From: Candidatus Binatia bacterium
Lineage (GTDB): Bacteria > Desulfobacterota > Binatia > HRBIN30
Assembly: GCA_937925685.1 (NCBI GenBank)
Contig: CALAMI010000002.1
Span: 62,001-126,000, forward strand
DNA length: 64,000 nucleotides
Direction: 5' to 3'
Part shown: positions 10,603-20,077 of the stretch, one piece after another
Layout: each line of letters begins with the position of its first letter
How positions within the stretch are numbered: position 1 is the stretch's first letter
Position numbers and translations under genes: made by a program
Notes under the pieces: generated by a model
Database searches by the model: none
Seen by the model: the letters and a program-made list of their open reading frames with translations, nothing else
What the model was told of the DNA's origin: nothing

Positions 10603-11466
10603 TCAGAATTTGAGGGCACCGCTAAGGATCCCAGCGACGTAGGCTCGCTGAGCGACGAGAAACAGCAACACCGCGGGCAACATGGTCAGAACGGCACTCG
10701 CCATCATCAGCTCCGTATCTTGCACGTGCTCGGCCGCTAGGCTGGCGAGTGCAACCGGAAGGGTTTGCTTGCTGCTGTCGCTGAGGACAATGAGCGGCCA
10801 CAAGAAGTCGTTCCAAGTGCCGAGAAAGGTGAACACCCCGAGGGTCACCAAAATGGGGCGGCAAAGGGGCAAAGCGACCGACCAAAACACTCTGAGTTCA
10901 CTGGCTCCGTCCACTCGAGCGGCATCCAGGAGTGCATCGGGGATCGATTGGGCGTACTGGTGCACTAAAAAAATCCCGAACACGCTGGCTAAGCTGGGCA
11001 CGAGAACACCCCAGTAGGTGTCAACCCACCCGAAACTCCGGAGTAAGAGGAACAGAGGTAACATACCCACTTGCCCGGGTACGACGAGCAGCGCGAGCAA
11101 GAAGGCAAACACACGATCCCGGCCCACGAAAGGAAGTTTGGCCAACGCATACCCGGCTAACGAATTGAAACAAAGGGAGAGTACGGTGGCCGCGGCAGCA
11201 AGGAACAAACTATTGAGGAAGTTCCGCCCAAGATGCAATGAGGAAAATAGTACTGCGTAATGCTCCACCGTGGGCCGGCTCGGCCACCATCGTGGCGGCA
11301 ATTGACTGGCCTCGCCCTCCGGCATGACGGACGCCACGCACATCCATATCAGTGGCGCCAGCACCACCGCTCCGCCGACAAACAAGATTCCGTGCAAAAC
11401 GAGCCGACGCAGACAGCGGACGCATGGTTGCAATTGCGGCAAGTGACGCAGAATTAGTCGTCTCAT
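10603..11466 (-). CDS. Carbohydrate ABC transporter permease, MalG/UgpE type
   Basis: One of the two membrane subunits of a CUT1-type sugar importer. About 287 aa with six hydrophobic segments. The cytoplasmic EAA-like loop is recognisable as LLDAARVDGASELRVFWSVALP, the docking site for the ATPase. The ATG at 11466 overlaps the stop of the partner permease by four bases (ATGA), implying translational coupling; the much longer open frame to 11895 is a shadow of that partner gene. It is last in the order binding protein, permease, permease. No ATP-binding subunit follows. Confidence 0.92.
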   Translation of the reverse strand: MRRLILRHLPQLQPCVRCLRRLVLHGILFVGGAVVLAPLIWMCVASVMPEGEASQLPPRWWPSRPTVEHYAVLFSSLHLGRNFLNSLFLAAAATVLSLCFNSLAGYALAKLPFVGRDRVFAFLLALLVVPGQVGMLPLFLLLRSFGWVDTYWGVLVPSLASVFGIFLVHQYAQSIPDALLDAARVDGASELRVFWSVALPLCRPILVTLGVFTFLGTWNDFLWPLIVLSDSSKQTLPVALASLAAEHVQDTELMMASAVLTMLPAVLLFLVAQRAYVAGILSGALKF

Positions 11467-12356
11467 TGCCCTGGGCGCGCCCGTAAGCGCCTCAGTGTCA
11501 GGGTGGCGATCACAAGTAAGGCGAAAAGTACCCACGCCACCGCCGCGCCATAACCAACATTCCACCATTGAAATCCATTCCGGTACATGAGCAGCACGAG
11601 ACTGAGCGTGGCGTTCGCCGGGCCACCTTGTGTCATCACGTAAGGCTCCGCAAACAGTTGGAAGGAGCCAATGACCGTGATGAGCACGACAAAGGACAGC
11701 GCAGGCCTCAGCATCGGTAGCGTCACGCAACGGAACTGCTGCCAGCCGGTAGCTCCGTCGATGGCTGCAGCTTCGTACAACCGCTGGGGAATGCTTTGGA
11801 GCGCAGCGAGGAAAATGACCATGTGGAAGCCAAAGTTTTTCCAAACCGAAAACGCGACAATGGCCAGCATGGCCCAGCGTGGGTCGCCCAGCCAATCGAT
11901 TGCGGGTAGGCCAATCCAGCGCAAAGCCACATTAAGCAAGCCGACACGCGGATGGTACCATGCGCGCCAAACCACCGCTGCGGCCACGATCGTGGTCACC
12001 ACGGGGAGAAAGTACACGGTCCGAAAAAAGGCTTGCACCGTTCGGGCAGCACGCCACACGGCGAGGGCAGCCCCTAACGCGGTCAGGATGGTCAGTGAGC
12101 CACCAACGACCACGAACGTGACGGTATTCTGAAGCGCCTGCCAAAATAACGGGTCACGAAGTAGAGTCTGGTATTGTTCCAATCCTACCCAACGGAGATT
12201 GCTCGAATCGGCTATGGTGTAAATGTCGAAATCGGTCAAGCTGAGCACCAGCCCGGCAAGCACCGGCCCGACGAAAAACGCACCAATTGCCGCTAAGGCT
12301 GGGGCGAGAAAGACGCAAGCGGCGACGGTCCGTGTTCGGTGCATTGGTCGGCGCAT
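11463..12356 (-). CDS. Carbohydrate ABC transporter permease, MalF/UgpA type
   Basis: Second membrane subunit of the same importer, 297 aa with six predicted membrane helices starting at VAACVFLAPALAAIGAFF. The EAA loop reads YEAAAIDGATGWQQFRCVTLP, a close match to the MalF-family consensus. The gene starts 6 bases after the binding-protein stop and overlaps the second permease by 4 bases, so the three genes form one tight operon. The substrate is probably an oligosaccharide, polyol or glycerol phosphate; nothing in the sequence decides which. Confidence 0.93.
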   Translation of the reverse strand: MRRPMHRTRTVAACVFLAPALAAIGAFFVGPVLAGLVLSLTDFDIYTIADSSNLRWVGLEQYQTLLRDPLFWQALQNTVTFVVVGGSLTILTALGAALAVWRAARTVQAFFRTVYFLPVVTTIVAAAVVWRAWYHPRVGLLNVALRWIGLPAIDWLGDPRWAMLAIVAFSVWKNFGFHMVIFLAALQSIPQRLYEAAAIDGATGWQQFRCVTLPMLRPALSFVVLITVIGSFQLFAEPYVMTQGGPANATLSLVLLMYRNGFQWWNVGYGAAVAWVLFALLVIATLTLRRLRARPGQ

Positions 12357-12362
12357 TTTTCT

Positions 12363-13646
12363 TTAGGGGCGAGTAGGCGTGCGTTGCAACAACCAGCGGC
12401 GCTTGGCCAGTACACGGTCCGTTTCTTCATCGAGCCGCGCCAACGCAGCGTCCACCGCCAGTTGCCTGCGCACCACGAGTTCGGTGTACCGTGTGAGTAA
12501 ACCCGCAATCCGCTCCCACTCGGGGATCTTGGGGGTACTGCGCGCCTGTTCGAGTTGTTCGCGAAAAGCAGCTAAACGAAGAGGGTCGTGTTCGCTGAAT
12601 CGATGCCAGACGCTGCGGCGAGCTGGTAGGTCTCCGGTGGCGTGATACAAGTGCACAAGCTCATCCGGGCTCAGTAAGCGTTGGAGGAGCCGGCGCGCGG
12701 CGGCGCGCTTGTCGCTGGCCGCGGTTATGGCAAGGCTTGCCCCTCCCATGACGGATACCGAAGGACTGTCGACCTCGGGCGTAGGGAGCACGGCAGTGGC
12801 CCATTCACTTTGCAAGGCCGCAGGTAAGCGGCGGCGGAACTCTCCTAGATTCCACGGGCCGGTAACGTAAAAGGTGAAGAGGCCCGCGGCGAAGTCTTGA
12901 TAAACGTTGGCCACCTGCCCCGGTCCTTCAAAGGGGGCGAGGCCATCGTGAAACAAGGAAACGTAGAAAGAGAATGCGCGGCGAAACTCTGGGCTTTGGA
13001 AGTTGCCGTATTGGTCCCGATCACGGAGCAAATCTGCACCAGCTTGGAATGCCAAGGCAACGAGCAAGTGCCAGTCGTCAAGAGGCAGGAGCAAACCATA
13101 GTGCTGCGGCCCGAGCTGCTTGATCTGCCGCATTGCCTGCCGCCAGTCGTCCCAGGTGCGCGGGGGCAGGGAAAAACCAGCACGGCTTAGGAGGTCTCGT
13201 CGGTAGAAGAGTACCCGTGTGTCGACGTACCAAGGGGTGCCGCACCAACGGTGATCGACGAGGTTCGCTGCCACTGCGCCCGGAAAAATGTCTTGAACGA
13301 CCTCTTCGTCTACCTCCGTACAGTGCAGGGCTCCCACAGCTGCGAACTCCGGGATCCATGTGCTGCCCATCTGGATGACGTCGGGCAGGGTGCCGGCGAC
13401 AAATGCAGTCAAGAGTTTCTCGTGAGCGGCACTCCAAGGAATCCGCTGCACCTCGACACGACGCCCGTCAAGGACGATGCCATGAATCCGGGAGATAAGA
13501 AACTCTGCTTCTTTACCCATAGCCCAGATCCGCAAAGTTGGTTCATGTTGTTCGCCGGATTGGCAGCCGATGACGGCCCCAAGGGTGACAGCCACCGCCA
13601 ATGTCCACATCCACCCCCTCCCGGACTGCAGCCACACCGCGTGCAT
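12363..13646 (-). CDS. Extracellular solute-binding lipoprotein of a sugar ABC importer
   Basis: A family 1 (MalE/UgpB-like) binding protein, 427 aa. The signal sequence ends in a lipobox (AVIGC, Cys28), so the mature protein should be membrane-anchored in the periplasm. Typical features follow: LLTAFVAGTLPDVIQM, the GTPWYVDTRVLFYRRDLL hinge segment and TWDDWRQAM. It leads the minus-strand operon with the two permeases and is divergent from the purine permease, with 99 bases between the start codons for both promoters. The alpha-galactosidase at 32.8-34.8 kb could act on the same kind of sugar, but it is not linked. Confidence 0.92.
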   Translation of the reverse strand: MHAVWLQSGRGWMWTLAVAVTLGAVIGCQSGEQHEPTLRIWAMGKEAEFLISRIHGIVLDGRRVEVQRIPWSAAHEKLLTAFVAGTLPDVIQMGSTWIPEFAAVGALHCTEVDEEVVQDIFPGAVAANLVDHRWCGTPWYVDTRVLFYRRDLLSRAGFSLPPRTWDDWRQAMRQIKQLGPQHYGLLLPLDDWHLLVALAFQAGADLLRDRDQYGNFQSPEFRRAFSFYVSLFHDGLAPFEGPGQVANVYQDFAAGLFTFYVTGPWNLGEFRRRLPAALQSEWATAVLPTPEVDSPSVSVMGGASLAITAASDKRAAARRLLQRLLSPDELVHLYHATGDLPARRSVWHRFSEHDPLRLAAFREQLEQARSTPKIPEWERIAGLLTRYTELVVRRQLAVDAALARLDEETDRVLAKRRWLLQRTPTRP

Positions 13647-13745
13647 GCCGAACTGTCTCTAGTCCCGCAGGCTGCGTCGATCCAGAGTGCAAGCTCTGCC
13701 AGCGTTATCTCGCCCGCCGGCTTTGCTTGGCGTAGAAAAGACGTC

Positions 13746-15056
13746 GTGAAGCAGTTGCTCGAACGGTACTTCGCGTTTTCGACCCACGAGACCACGTGGT
13801 CTCGCGAACTAGTGGGGGGTGCGACGACTTTCGTGACCATGGCGTATATTATCGTGGTAAACCCCGCCATCTTGGCCGAAGCAGGTATTCCTCGGGAAGC
13901 TTCGGTGACCGCCACGGTCTTAGTGGCTGCACTTGGCTCGTTGGCGATGGGGATCTATGCACGGCGGCCGTTCGCTGTAGCCCCCCTCATGGGCGAAAAT
14001 GCGTTTGTGGCCATGACCGTGGTGGCCCTGCTTGGCGAACCGTGGCCCGTGGCTTTGGGAGCGGTGTTTTGGAGCGGTGTGACGTTTGCCGTGCTCACGC
14101 TTCTGGGCGCACGTCGCTACTTGGCCGAGGCCATTCCAGCGTCGCTTAAACAGGCAATGGCCGCTGGCATTGGGTTGTTTCTGACCTTCATCGGATTGCA
14201 CAGCGCGGGGTTGGTGGTCGCAAGCACAAGTGGGCCGCCTGTACGTTTGGGGAACATCCACGATCCCCGTGTGGTACTGGCTGCCACTGGCTTTCTCCTG
14301 ATATGTGTGCTGATGCTTCACCGGGTGCCGGGAGGAATCATCGTCGGCATTCTCTGCATCACCGCAGTTTCCGTGCCGTTGGGGCTCACAGCATGGCCGG
14401 AGTCCGTTGTGGCTTGGCCTGCTAGCCTGGATCCCATCTTGGGACAGCTGAACTTTGCGGCCAGTCTGTCTCCACGGTTATGGCCGGTTGTGCTGACGAT
14501 CTTCGTGATGGTGTTCGTGGATACACTGGCCACTTTGTACGGTCTGTCGGTCCGAGCGCGCTTGCTGGATGCCCGCGGCCAGCTACCCCAGATGGAGCGG
14601 CCGATGCTCGTCGATGCCTTGACCACTGCCCTGGCCGCGCTTTTGGGAACAACAACGGCGGGGGCGTACGTGGAGTCAGCCGCCGGAATTGCAGCCGGGG
14701 GGCGTACCGGGCTCGTGGCCTGCGTGGTCGCACTGTTGTTTTTGATCAGTTTGTTTTTCTGGCCTCTGGTGACCGCCATTCCGAGTCATGCTTATGGTCC
14801 AGCGCTAATTTTCGTCGGGCTACTGATGCTCGAGGCGATCCGCGACGTGAGGTTCGACGACTGGACAGAACTCGTTCCCTCCTTCGTGACTATCGCTTTC
14901 ATGGTGTTCACGTTCCACCTCGGGGTTGGAATGACCGCGGGTTTCGTTTCCTATCCCCTGATGAAACTCGCAGCCGGGCGGGCTCGCGAAGTGCCTGCAG
15001 GGCTATGGCTCCTCGCGGCCTTGTCAGCGATCTTTTTCGTCGTTGCGCCTCAGTGA
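13746..15056 (+). CDS. NCS2 family permease, AzgA-like (guanine/hypoxanthine)
   Basis: Proton-coupled uptake of purine bases is the likely role. The 436-aa protein is highly hydrophobic with about 12-14 segments. Characteristic AzgA stretches are visible: ELVGGATTFVTMAYIIVVNP, the family Q-site region LKQAMAAGIGLFLTFIGL, VFVDTLATLYGLS and TAGAYVESAAGIAAGGRTGL. I use the GTG at 13746; the frame is open much further upstream, but that part lies over the divergent lipoprotein start and is not family-like. It follows no purine-metabolism gene in the window. Confidence 0.92.
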   Translation: MKQLLERYFAFSTHETTWSRELVGGATTFVTMAYIIVVNPAILAEAGIPREASVTATVLVAALGSLAMGIYARRPFAVAPLMGENAFVAMTVVALLGEPWPVALGAVFWSGVTFAVLTLLGARRYLAEAIPASLKQAMAAGIGLFLTFIGLHSAGLVVASTSGPPVRLGNIHDPRVVLAATGFLLICVLMLHRVPGGIIVGILCITAVSVPLGLTAWPESVVAWPASLDPILGQLNFAASLSPRLWPVVLTIFVMVFVDTLATLYGLSVRARLLDARGQLPQMERPMLVDALTTALAALLGTTTAGAYVESAAGIAAGGRTGLVACVVALLFLISLFFWPLVTAIPSHAYGPALIFVGLLMLEAIRDVRFDDWTELVPSFVTIAFMVFTFHLGVGMTAGFVSYPLMKLAAGRAREVPAGLWLLAALSAIFFVVAPQ

Positions 15057-15347
15057 GGCGCCGCGAGCAGGAACCAACGGTGCAGGGGCGCGAGGTGCAC
15101 AGGCGGTTGCTGCGGGTCGAACGGCGCTAAGGGACGGAGACAGGACTTCGAAGCTTGACAGCGGAGCCATGGTGCCCCCGCTCGTATGCGGGCCCATTCT
15201 GGAGGTGGCGGCTCTGAGGGAAATTTGGCACGGTGAAGAGACGGGCGGGGCTCCAGGAAAACCTGCTGAGAAATTCGTTGCTTGACAACCTCGGCGATCG
15301 TGTGGCAAACAAAAGTTGTTTTGAGAAGAAACCAACGGAGGCGCGCA

Positions 15348-18300
15348 ATGACGATTCGATTCTCTCGCCCGGCGATGTCGCTGGCGATGGTTGCGTTGGC
15401 AGCCCTGAGCGGTTGTGGGGGAAACGATAACGGTAACGGCAGCAGCTCTCGTCCCACGTTTACCCTCACTCCGAGCCGTACCCGGACGTGGGGTGGAACT
15501 CCCACGCCGACGCCCACCGCTTTTCGGCCCACCCCGACTCCCATGATGACACCGACGGTTGCAGGAGAATCTTTACAAGGTCTGTTGGTGGTTGGCCGCG
15601 ATGTGCCCACGGGTCCGCAAGACACCTTGGTCCCTCCACCCCCGGGATGGGTCGAAGGGGCCGATGCCACGGCATTCGACCGCGGCTTCGGCCGTGCAAC
15701 ACTTCGGCTGATCGGCGAGGAGACAATTACCGTTGAAAGCAGTGCAGACGGCTCGTTTTCCGTTCCCCGAGTTCCGCCTGGCTTGTACCGGTTAGAGATC
15801 GAAAAGGTTCTCAACGGCAATCTCGTGCAGGCTGCGGTGCCACTGAGTCCCGTGAAAGGCGTGCCTGCACGAATTCTCGTTCAAATCGGTTGGGGGGAGT
15901 TGCGGGTTCGGGTCGAGAGCCGGGATGGGCAGACTCAGGTGATCCAAGTTGTGGCCCCGCAGCGGGTGTCCGTGGGCTTGGAAGATGGCCGGTTGGTCGA
16001 GTTCACTGATGGCAGCTCGACCTGGCGGGATGAAGACGGTGATGGAGTACTGGAGCCAGTTCGTTGTAATCGCGTGCTGTGGGAGTGTGGGGAGGATTTT
16101 GTTTGTGAAGATGGCAGCCAGTGTCGATGTACCTCGAGTTGCCCCATGTGCGAAGATTGCGGGCCGGGAGTCTGCGGTGCAGCAGATACTCGGTATGTGT
16201 ACCGGTGCCATGACGACGGCAGTTGCATGGGACCGGGAGATGTTTGCGTGTGTGTGGCGAGTTGCCCGAACTGTGATGACTGCAACCGCCGCGTCTGCGT
16301 GCCCGAGTGTGGTCCAGTGGAAATTAAGGGGCTGGAGATTTCTGGCGGCCGCGAAGTGGTTGTTGGTCGGTCTGTCCAACTGCAAGCTGTCGCGTACCTG
16401 TCAAATGGAACGGTGTTAGACGTGTCCCGCCTCGTCTCCTGGCGGGTCTCCGACGAGAGCGTGGCTACGGTCGATTCCTGGGGCCGGCTCTACGCAAAGT
16501 CTGTTGCCGCAGTCGATATCACGGTCACGCTGGGAGCTGCAGCCAGTTCGCCCTTTACGGTGCGGGTGGTGGAGCGCAGTTCGTTGGAACGGCTAGTCGT
16601 GCGTAACGTTTCTTGCTCTTGTCCCGTTCCGACGCGGCCTGTCCTGCTTGGTGCGCCGGACGGGATCATGCCTCCCTGCGTACTCCTCGATCGACCTACC
16701 TTAGACCTGATTCCCGTGCCATGGTGTCGCGATGTCGTGCTCGTGGGGCGCTCTCTTCAACTTGCGGCCATTGGGGAATATGCCGACGGTTCCATTGAGG
16801 ATCTCACCGATCAGGTAAGTTGGCTCCTCGAACCGGCGATAGCGGCGGCGATCGAGCGGGGCATGCTGAGGACCTTAGCGGCAGCAGAGTTAACGATTCG
16901 TGCGCAGTTTGGCGGACTCGTTAGCGAGCCTTTGCGAATCCGCGTCGTCGACCAGCCGACACCCGTCGCGTTACGCATTTTCGCGCAGGGGCCTGTTTCC
17001 GCGCTTGTCCAAGGCGGAGCGGATGCCTCGACTCCGCCCCAGGTGGAGACGTGCGTCGAGTGCGATTACGTCGTTCCCATATTGGTTGGGGACACGGTGC
17101 CGTTCCAAGCTTCCCTCGAGTACGACACCGGGGAGTGGGAAGACGTAACCGCGCGCGTTACTTGGCGCGTATCCGACGAAGGGGTTGCTGCCTTTACGGA
17201 CCCAGGTGTCTTGCAGGGGAAAACTCCGGGCGAGGTGCGCGTCGATGCGAGCCTGGGTGTGCTGAAGAGCAATGCCGTCGGTGTCCGCGTGGTTGCAGAA
17301 GCCTCTGTTACGGCGGTCTACGTGTACGTGGAAAGCAACGACCGCGTTGTGGCTAGGGGCCAGAGCCTCTTTCTCCGTGCCCATGCGATGTATGACCTGG
17401 GCTTTGTCCGCGACGTGACCGATGAGGCGTCGTGGCGTAGCCGGAACGATGCCACGGGCCGTTTTGTACGGCCAGGCGAGTTCCACGCTCTGGCCGTCGG
17501 CACCACCGAGGTATGGGCGGAATTCGCTGGAACGGCGAGCAACCGGATTGCGCTGGAAGTTTACGAAACGCGGGACATCCAGTACTGCGATCCCTCTCTT
17601 GTCAACCGAGCCGTTTGGTCCGACGCATTTAACCGGGTGGTGCTGGAGTCGGACTGCGATCGTTACGATATTCCAAGCACGGTAACCCTCCGCTACACCG
17701 TTACCGAGACGCAACCGCACGGAGGGATTTTCGACCCGTGTCTCGACCTCTACGTCCTCCGCGGCGCTGAACTGGTTCGTGTGTTGCGTGAGGAAGGCTG
17801 TGGTCAGCCGTTTCTGTCGAGCGCCGCTCCGGGTCGCGAGGATGCCGTTGTGCGTTATCAAACCTTGGCGTTTTGGGACTTGCGTGACCAACAAGGCAAT
17901 CTGGTTCCGCCTGGTGTATATCGGATTTACGGGCGGTTCTTCTTGTATTACGACCCTGTGGTCTTCCTCGATATTACGGTGGGAACCCCTGCGGCCCAGC
18001 CCACGCCTGCTCCCTTGCCATTGGCCGGAGGATGCTTTGTGGGAGGTTGTGGGGGGCTCCTTCCCGGATTTCCTGATCGTGCCTCTTGTTGCTCCTACGC
18101 CCGCGTCAACTTGCTTCCAGTAGCGGTTGTTTGGTGTGACTCCAGTGCCGACGGAACGTGCGACCCGCAGTCTTGTAGGCCTCCATGCGACGCGGAACTT
18201 GCTTGTTGTCCGCTCGATGCACGTTGCTTGCCAGAGATTCCACCGTGTGAAAGAAAATGCTGCCCTCCCAACGCCGTCTGCGACCCGGCGAGTTTGCCCC

Positions 18301-18482
18301 TGTGCGAAACCTGTTCGGGTTCGGGGCGTGCCCCAGATTGCACGCCTCATCCTTCCGCGACATGCCCAGCCGTGTGGATGCCGGTTTGCGGGTGCGACGG
18401 TCGAACGTACAGCAATCGCTGCGCGTTGATGGCCGCATGCGTGCAACAAGCACACGAGGGGCCGTGTGCGGACGGAAGATAG
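15348..18482 (+). CDS. Giant Cys-rich lipoprotein with Big2-like repeats and a C-terminal Kazal-like domain
   Basis: A 1044-aa surface or periplasmic lipoprotein. The ATG at 15348 has a GGAGG ribosome site; the signal ends in a lipobox with Cys23. A Thr/Pro linker (TPTPT, PTPTP) follows to about residue 75, then a carboxypeptidase-regulatory-like beta domain (SSADGSFSVPRVPPGLY, about 145-165). Next comes a duplicated Cys cluster (SSCPMCEDC and ASCPNCDDC, about 245-325). At least four Big2-type Ig-like domains follow, each with a motif like VSWRVSDESVATV. The last 150 residues are again Cys-rich and end in a Kazal-type inhibitor pattern (PVCGCDGRTYSNRC). Adhesion or protease inhibition at the cell surface is inferred; I do not recognise the whole protein. 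Confidence 0.85.
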   Translation: MTIRFSRPAMSLAMVALAALSGCGGNDNGNGSSSRPTFTLTPSRTRTWGGTPTPTPTAFRPTPTPMMTPTVAGESLQGLLVVGRDVPTGPQDTLVPPPPGWVEGADATAFDRGFGRATLRLIGEETITVESSADGSFSVPRVPPGLYRLEIEKVLNGNLVQAAVPLSPVKGVPARILVQIGWGELRVRVESRDGQTQVIQVVAPQRVSVGLEDGRLVEFTDGSSTWRDEDGDGVLEPVRCNRVLWECGEDFVCEDGSQCRCTSSCPMCEDCGPGVCGAADTRYVYRCHDDGSCMGPGDVCVCVASCPNCDDCNRRVCVPECGPVEIKGLEISGGREVVVGRSVQLQAVAYLSNGTVLDVSRLVSWRVSDESVATVDSWGRLYAKSVAAVDITVTLGAAASSPFTVRVVERSSLERLVVRNVSCSCPVPTRPVLLGAPDGIMPPCVLLDRPTLDLIPVPWCRDVVLVGRSLQLAAIGEYADGSIEDLTDQVSWLLEPAIAAAIERGMLRTLAAAELTIRAQFGGLVSEPLRIRVVDQPTPVALRIFAQGPVSALVQGGADASTPPQVETCVECDYVVPILVGDTVPFQASLEYDTGEWEDVTARVTWRVSDEGVAAFTDPGVLQGKTPGEVRVDASLGVLKSNAVGVRVVAEASVTAVYVYVESNDRVVARGQSLFLRAHAMYDLGFVRDVTDEASWRSRNDATGRFVRPGEFHALAVGTTEVWAEFAGTASNRIALEVYETRDIQYCDPSLVNRAVWSDAFNRVVLESDCDRYDIPSTVTLRYTVTETQPHGGIFDPCLDLYVLRGAELVRVLREEGCGQPFLSSAAPGREDAVVRYQTLAFWDLRDQQGNLVPPGVYRIYGRFFLYYDPVVFLDITVGTPAAQPTPAPLPLAGGCFVGGCGGLLPGFPDRASCCSYARVNLLPVAVVWCDSSADGTCDPQSCRPPCDAELACCPLDARCLPEIPPCERKCCPPNAVCDPASLPLCETCSGSGRAPDCTPHPSATCPAVWMPVCGCDGRTYSNRCALMAACVQQAHEGPCADGR

Positions 18483-18709
18483 GTGGGGAGGTGTGAGCGT
18501 CCATCGTTAGCTGCTGTGCCCTTTCCCCTATTGGCACAACGACCGCGATGCCGACATCGGTAGCGACGGCGCGGCAGTGGTGAGCGCGCCGTTCTACAAG
18601 AGTGTAGAGAAGGTGCCCCTCAGCGATCGGACCGGCTACCCGCAAGATCGCAACACTCGCAAATGGAAGGTACAACATGCAGCACGGCCCGGACAGTCAT
18701 AAGGCAGCA

Positions 18710-19144
18710 TTATCGGGTGGGGTCGAGGGATGTCAGCCAACGTTGCATCTCTCGAGCCGGGGCGACACCGGAATGCTCGAAGACCACAGAGCCACGGTGA
18801 AAGACGATGAAATGAGGGATGCCCATGACGCCGTAACGAGCAGCAAGCTCCGGATAACGGTCGGTGTCGACTTTGAGGACGAGGGCTTTTCCCGCGAGGG
18901 CGCGCGCGAGTTCCGCAACTTCAACTGCCGCACGACGACAGGGGCCGCACCAAACCGCCCAAAAGTCTACGAGCACGGGTACCTTCGCCACGCGAACGAT
19001 TTCCTCGAAACTTTGCGGATCGACATCGATGGGCTCGGCGACCGGCGGCAGTGGGGCACGGCAAGCGCCGCAACGACCTTGGTCGGCAAGATGCTGCGCC
19101 GGCACCCGGTTGCTCCGCCCACAGTGCGAGCAAACTCGAAGCAT
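18710..19144 (-). CDS. trxC: Thioredoxin 2 (TrxC-type) with N-terminal zinc ribbon
   Basis: A 144-aa protein-disulfide reductase. The N-terminus holds two CxxC pairs (Cys5/Cys8 and Cys25/Cys28) that form the TrxC zinc ribbon. The thioredoxin fold follows with active site WCGPC at residues 65-69 and the cis-Pro loop GIPHFIVF. The gene is isolated on the minus strand between the giant lipoprotein and the nucleoside kinase. TrxC types are often induced by oxidative stress, but no regulatory site is obvious here. Confidence 0.94.
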   Translation of the reverse strand: MLRVCSHCGRSNRVPAQHLADQGRCGACRAPLPPVAEPIDVDPQSFEEIVRVAKVPVLVDFWAVWCGPCRRAAVEVAELARALAGKALVLKVDTDRYPELAARYGVMGIPHFIVFHRGSVVFEHSGVAPAREMQRWLTSLDPTR

Positions 19145-19247
19145 GGCCCTTTCCTGGCACAGTTGTGGCGGCAGTCCAAGTGCTCAGCGTGGTGGACTTT
19201 TTTTTCTTTCCAGTTCTGTGGTAACAGCGGCCGTAACGCCGCAACTT

Positions 19248-19889
19248 ATGGCTGTGCCTGGCTACATTGCTGTGGAAGGTCCTATCGGAGTCGGGAAAAC
19301 TTCCTTGGCATGTTTATTGGCTGCGGAGTTAGGTGCTCGGGCCGTGCTCGAGCCGATTGAGGAAAACCCGTTTCTGCGCCGCTTTTATGAACAGCCGGGT
19401 GTCTGGTCCTTCCAGACCCAACTATCCTTTCTGCTCTCCCGCTATCGGCAGCAGAGCGTGCTGTGCCAGAGCCAGTCAGCCGAAGCTGGTATCGTGGCAG
19501 ATTACTTGTTCGCTAAGGACCAAATTTTTGCTCAGCTCAATTTGGAAGGGGAAGAGCTTGCTCTGTACCGTCAAATTTATCAGTTGCTCGATTCCCGCTT
19601 GCCGAAACCGGATCTTGTAGTATACCTTGAAGCACGTCCAGAAATTTTAATCGAGCGGTTGCGTAGACGAGATCGTGACTACGAACGGCGAATATCACGG
19701 GACTACATCGAAGCGCTGGCGGTGGCTTACCGGAAGTTTTTCTTCGACTACAGAGAAACTTCCTTGCTGGTGGCCGATGTTTCCGAAGTGGACTTCGTGG
19801 AGAACCGAGAGGATTTTCTCGATCTCGTCCGTGAGATTCGCTCGATGGGAAAAGGAGTGCAGCATTACATTCCGCTTGGATCCAGATAA
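19248..19889 (+). CDS. Deoxynucleoside kinase
   Basis: Phosphorylates deoxynucleosides (deoxyadenosine/deoxyguanosine family, PF01712) for nucleotide salvage. About 213 aa. The P-loop GPIGVGKTS is at residues 11-19, the base-binding segment QTQLSFLLSRYRQQ follows, then the DRY-like ADYLFAKDQIFA motif and the LID region RRRDRDYERRIS. The ATG at 19248 is the start that aligns with the family; the frame is open further upstream across the divergent thioredoxin start. It lies 188 bases before panB; the pairing of such a kinase with pantothenate genes is common in deltaproteobacteria-like genomes. Confidence 0.9.
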   Translation: MAVPGYIAVEGPIGVGKTSLACLLAAELGARAVLEPIEENPFLRRFYEQPGVWSFQTQLSFLLSRYRQQSVLCQSQSAEAGIVADYLFAKDQIFAQLNLEGEELALYRQIYQLLDSRLPKPDLVVYLEARPEILIERLRRRDRDYERRISRDYIEALAVAYRKFFFDYRETSLLVADVSEVDFVENREDFLDLVREIRSMGKGVQHYIPLGSR

Positions 19890-20077
19890 CTCCGGCCGAT
19901 TCGGTCGGTGGTGCGGACCGAGACGGAGCGCCTTAGAGCCAGGGATGAGGAAGAAGCCCAGTGTAGTCGTCCGCGCGGTGACCACGTATGGCGCCGACCC
20001 GGGAAGGACGATGTTCTCGGCTTTTCACGCCCTCGTGCACGAAAGCCCTCCGGGTTCGGTCCCAGGAGGTGCTTTCG

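Noticed and set aside
15282-15310. TTGACA before the giant lipoprotein gene as a promoter
   Set aside because: No acceptable -10 at 16-18 bases (CAAACA is the best), so it was not listed as a feature.
16971-18455. Long 494-codon frame antisense to the giant lipoprotein gene
   Set aside because: The plus-strand frame has a lipobox, Big2-like repeats and a ribosome site. The antisense frame is a shadow from GC-rich codon use with no motifs.
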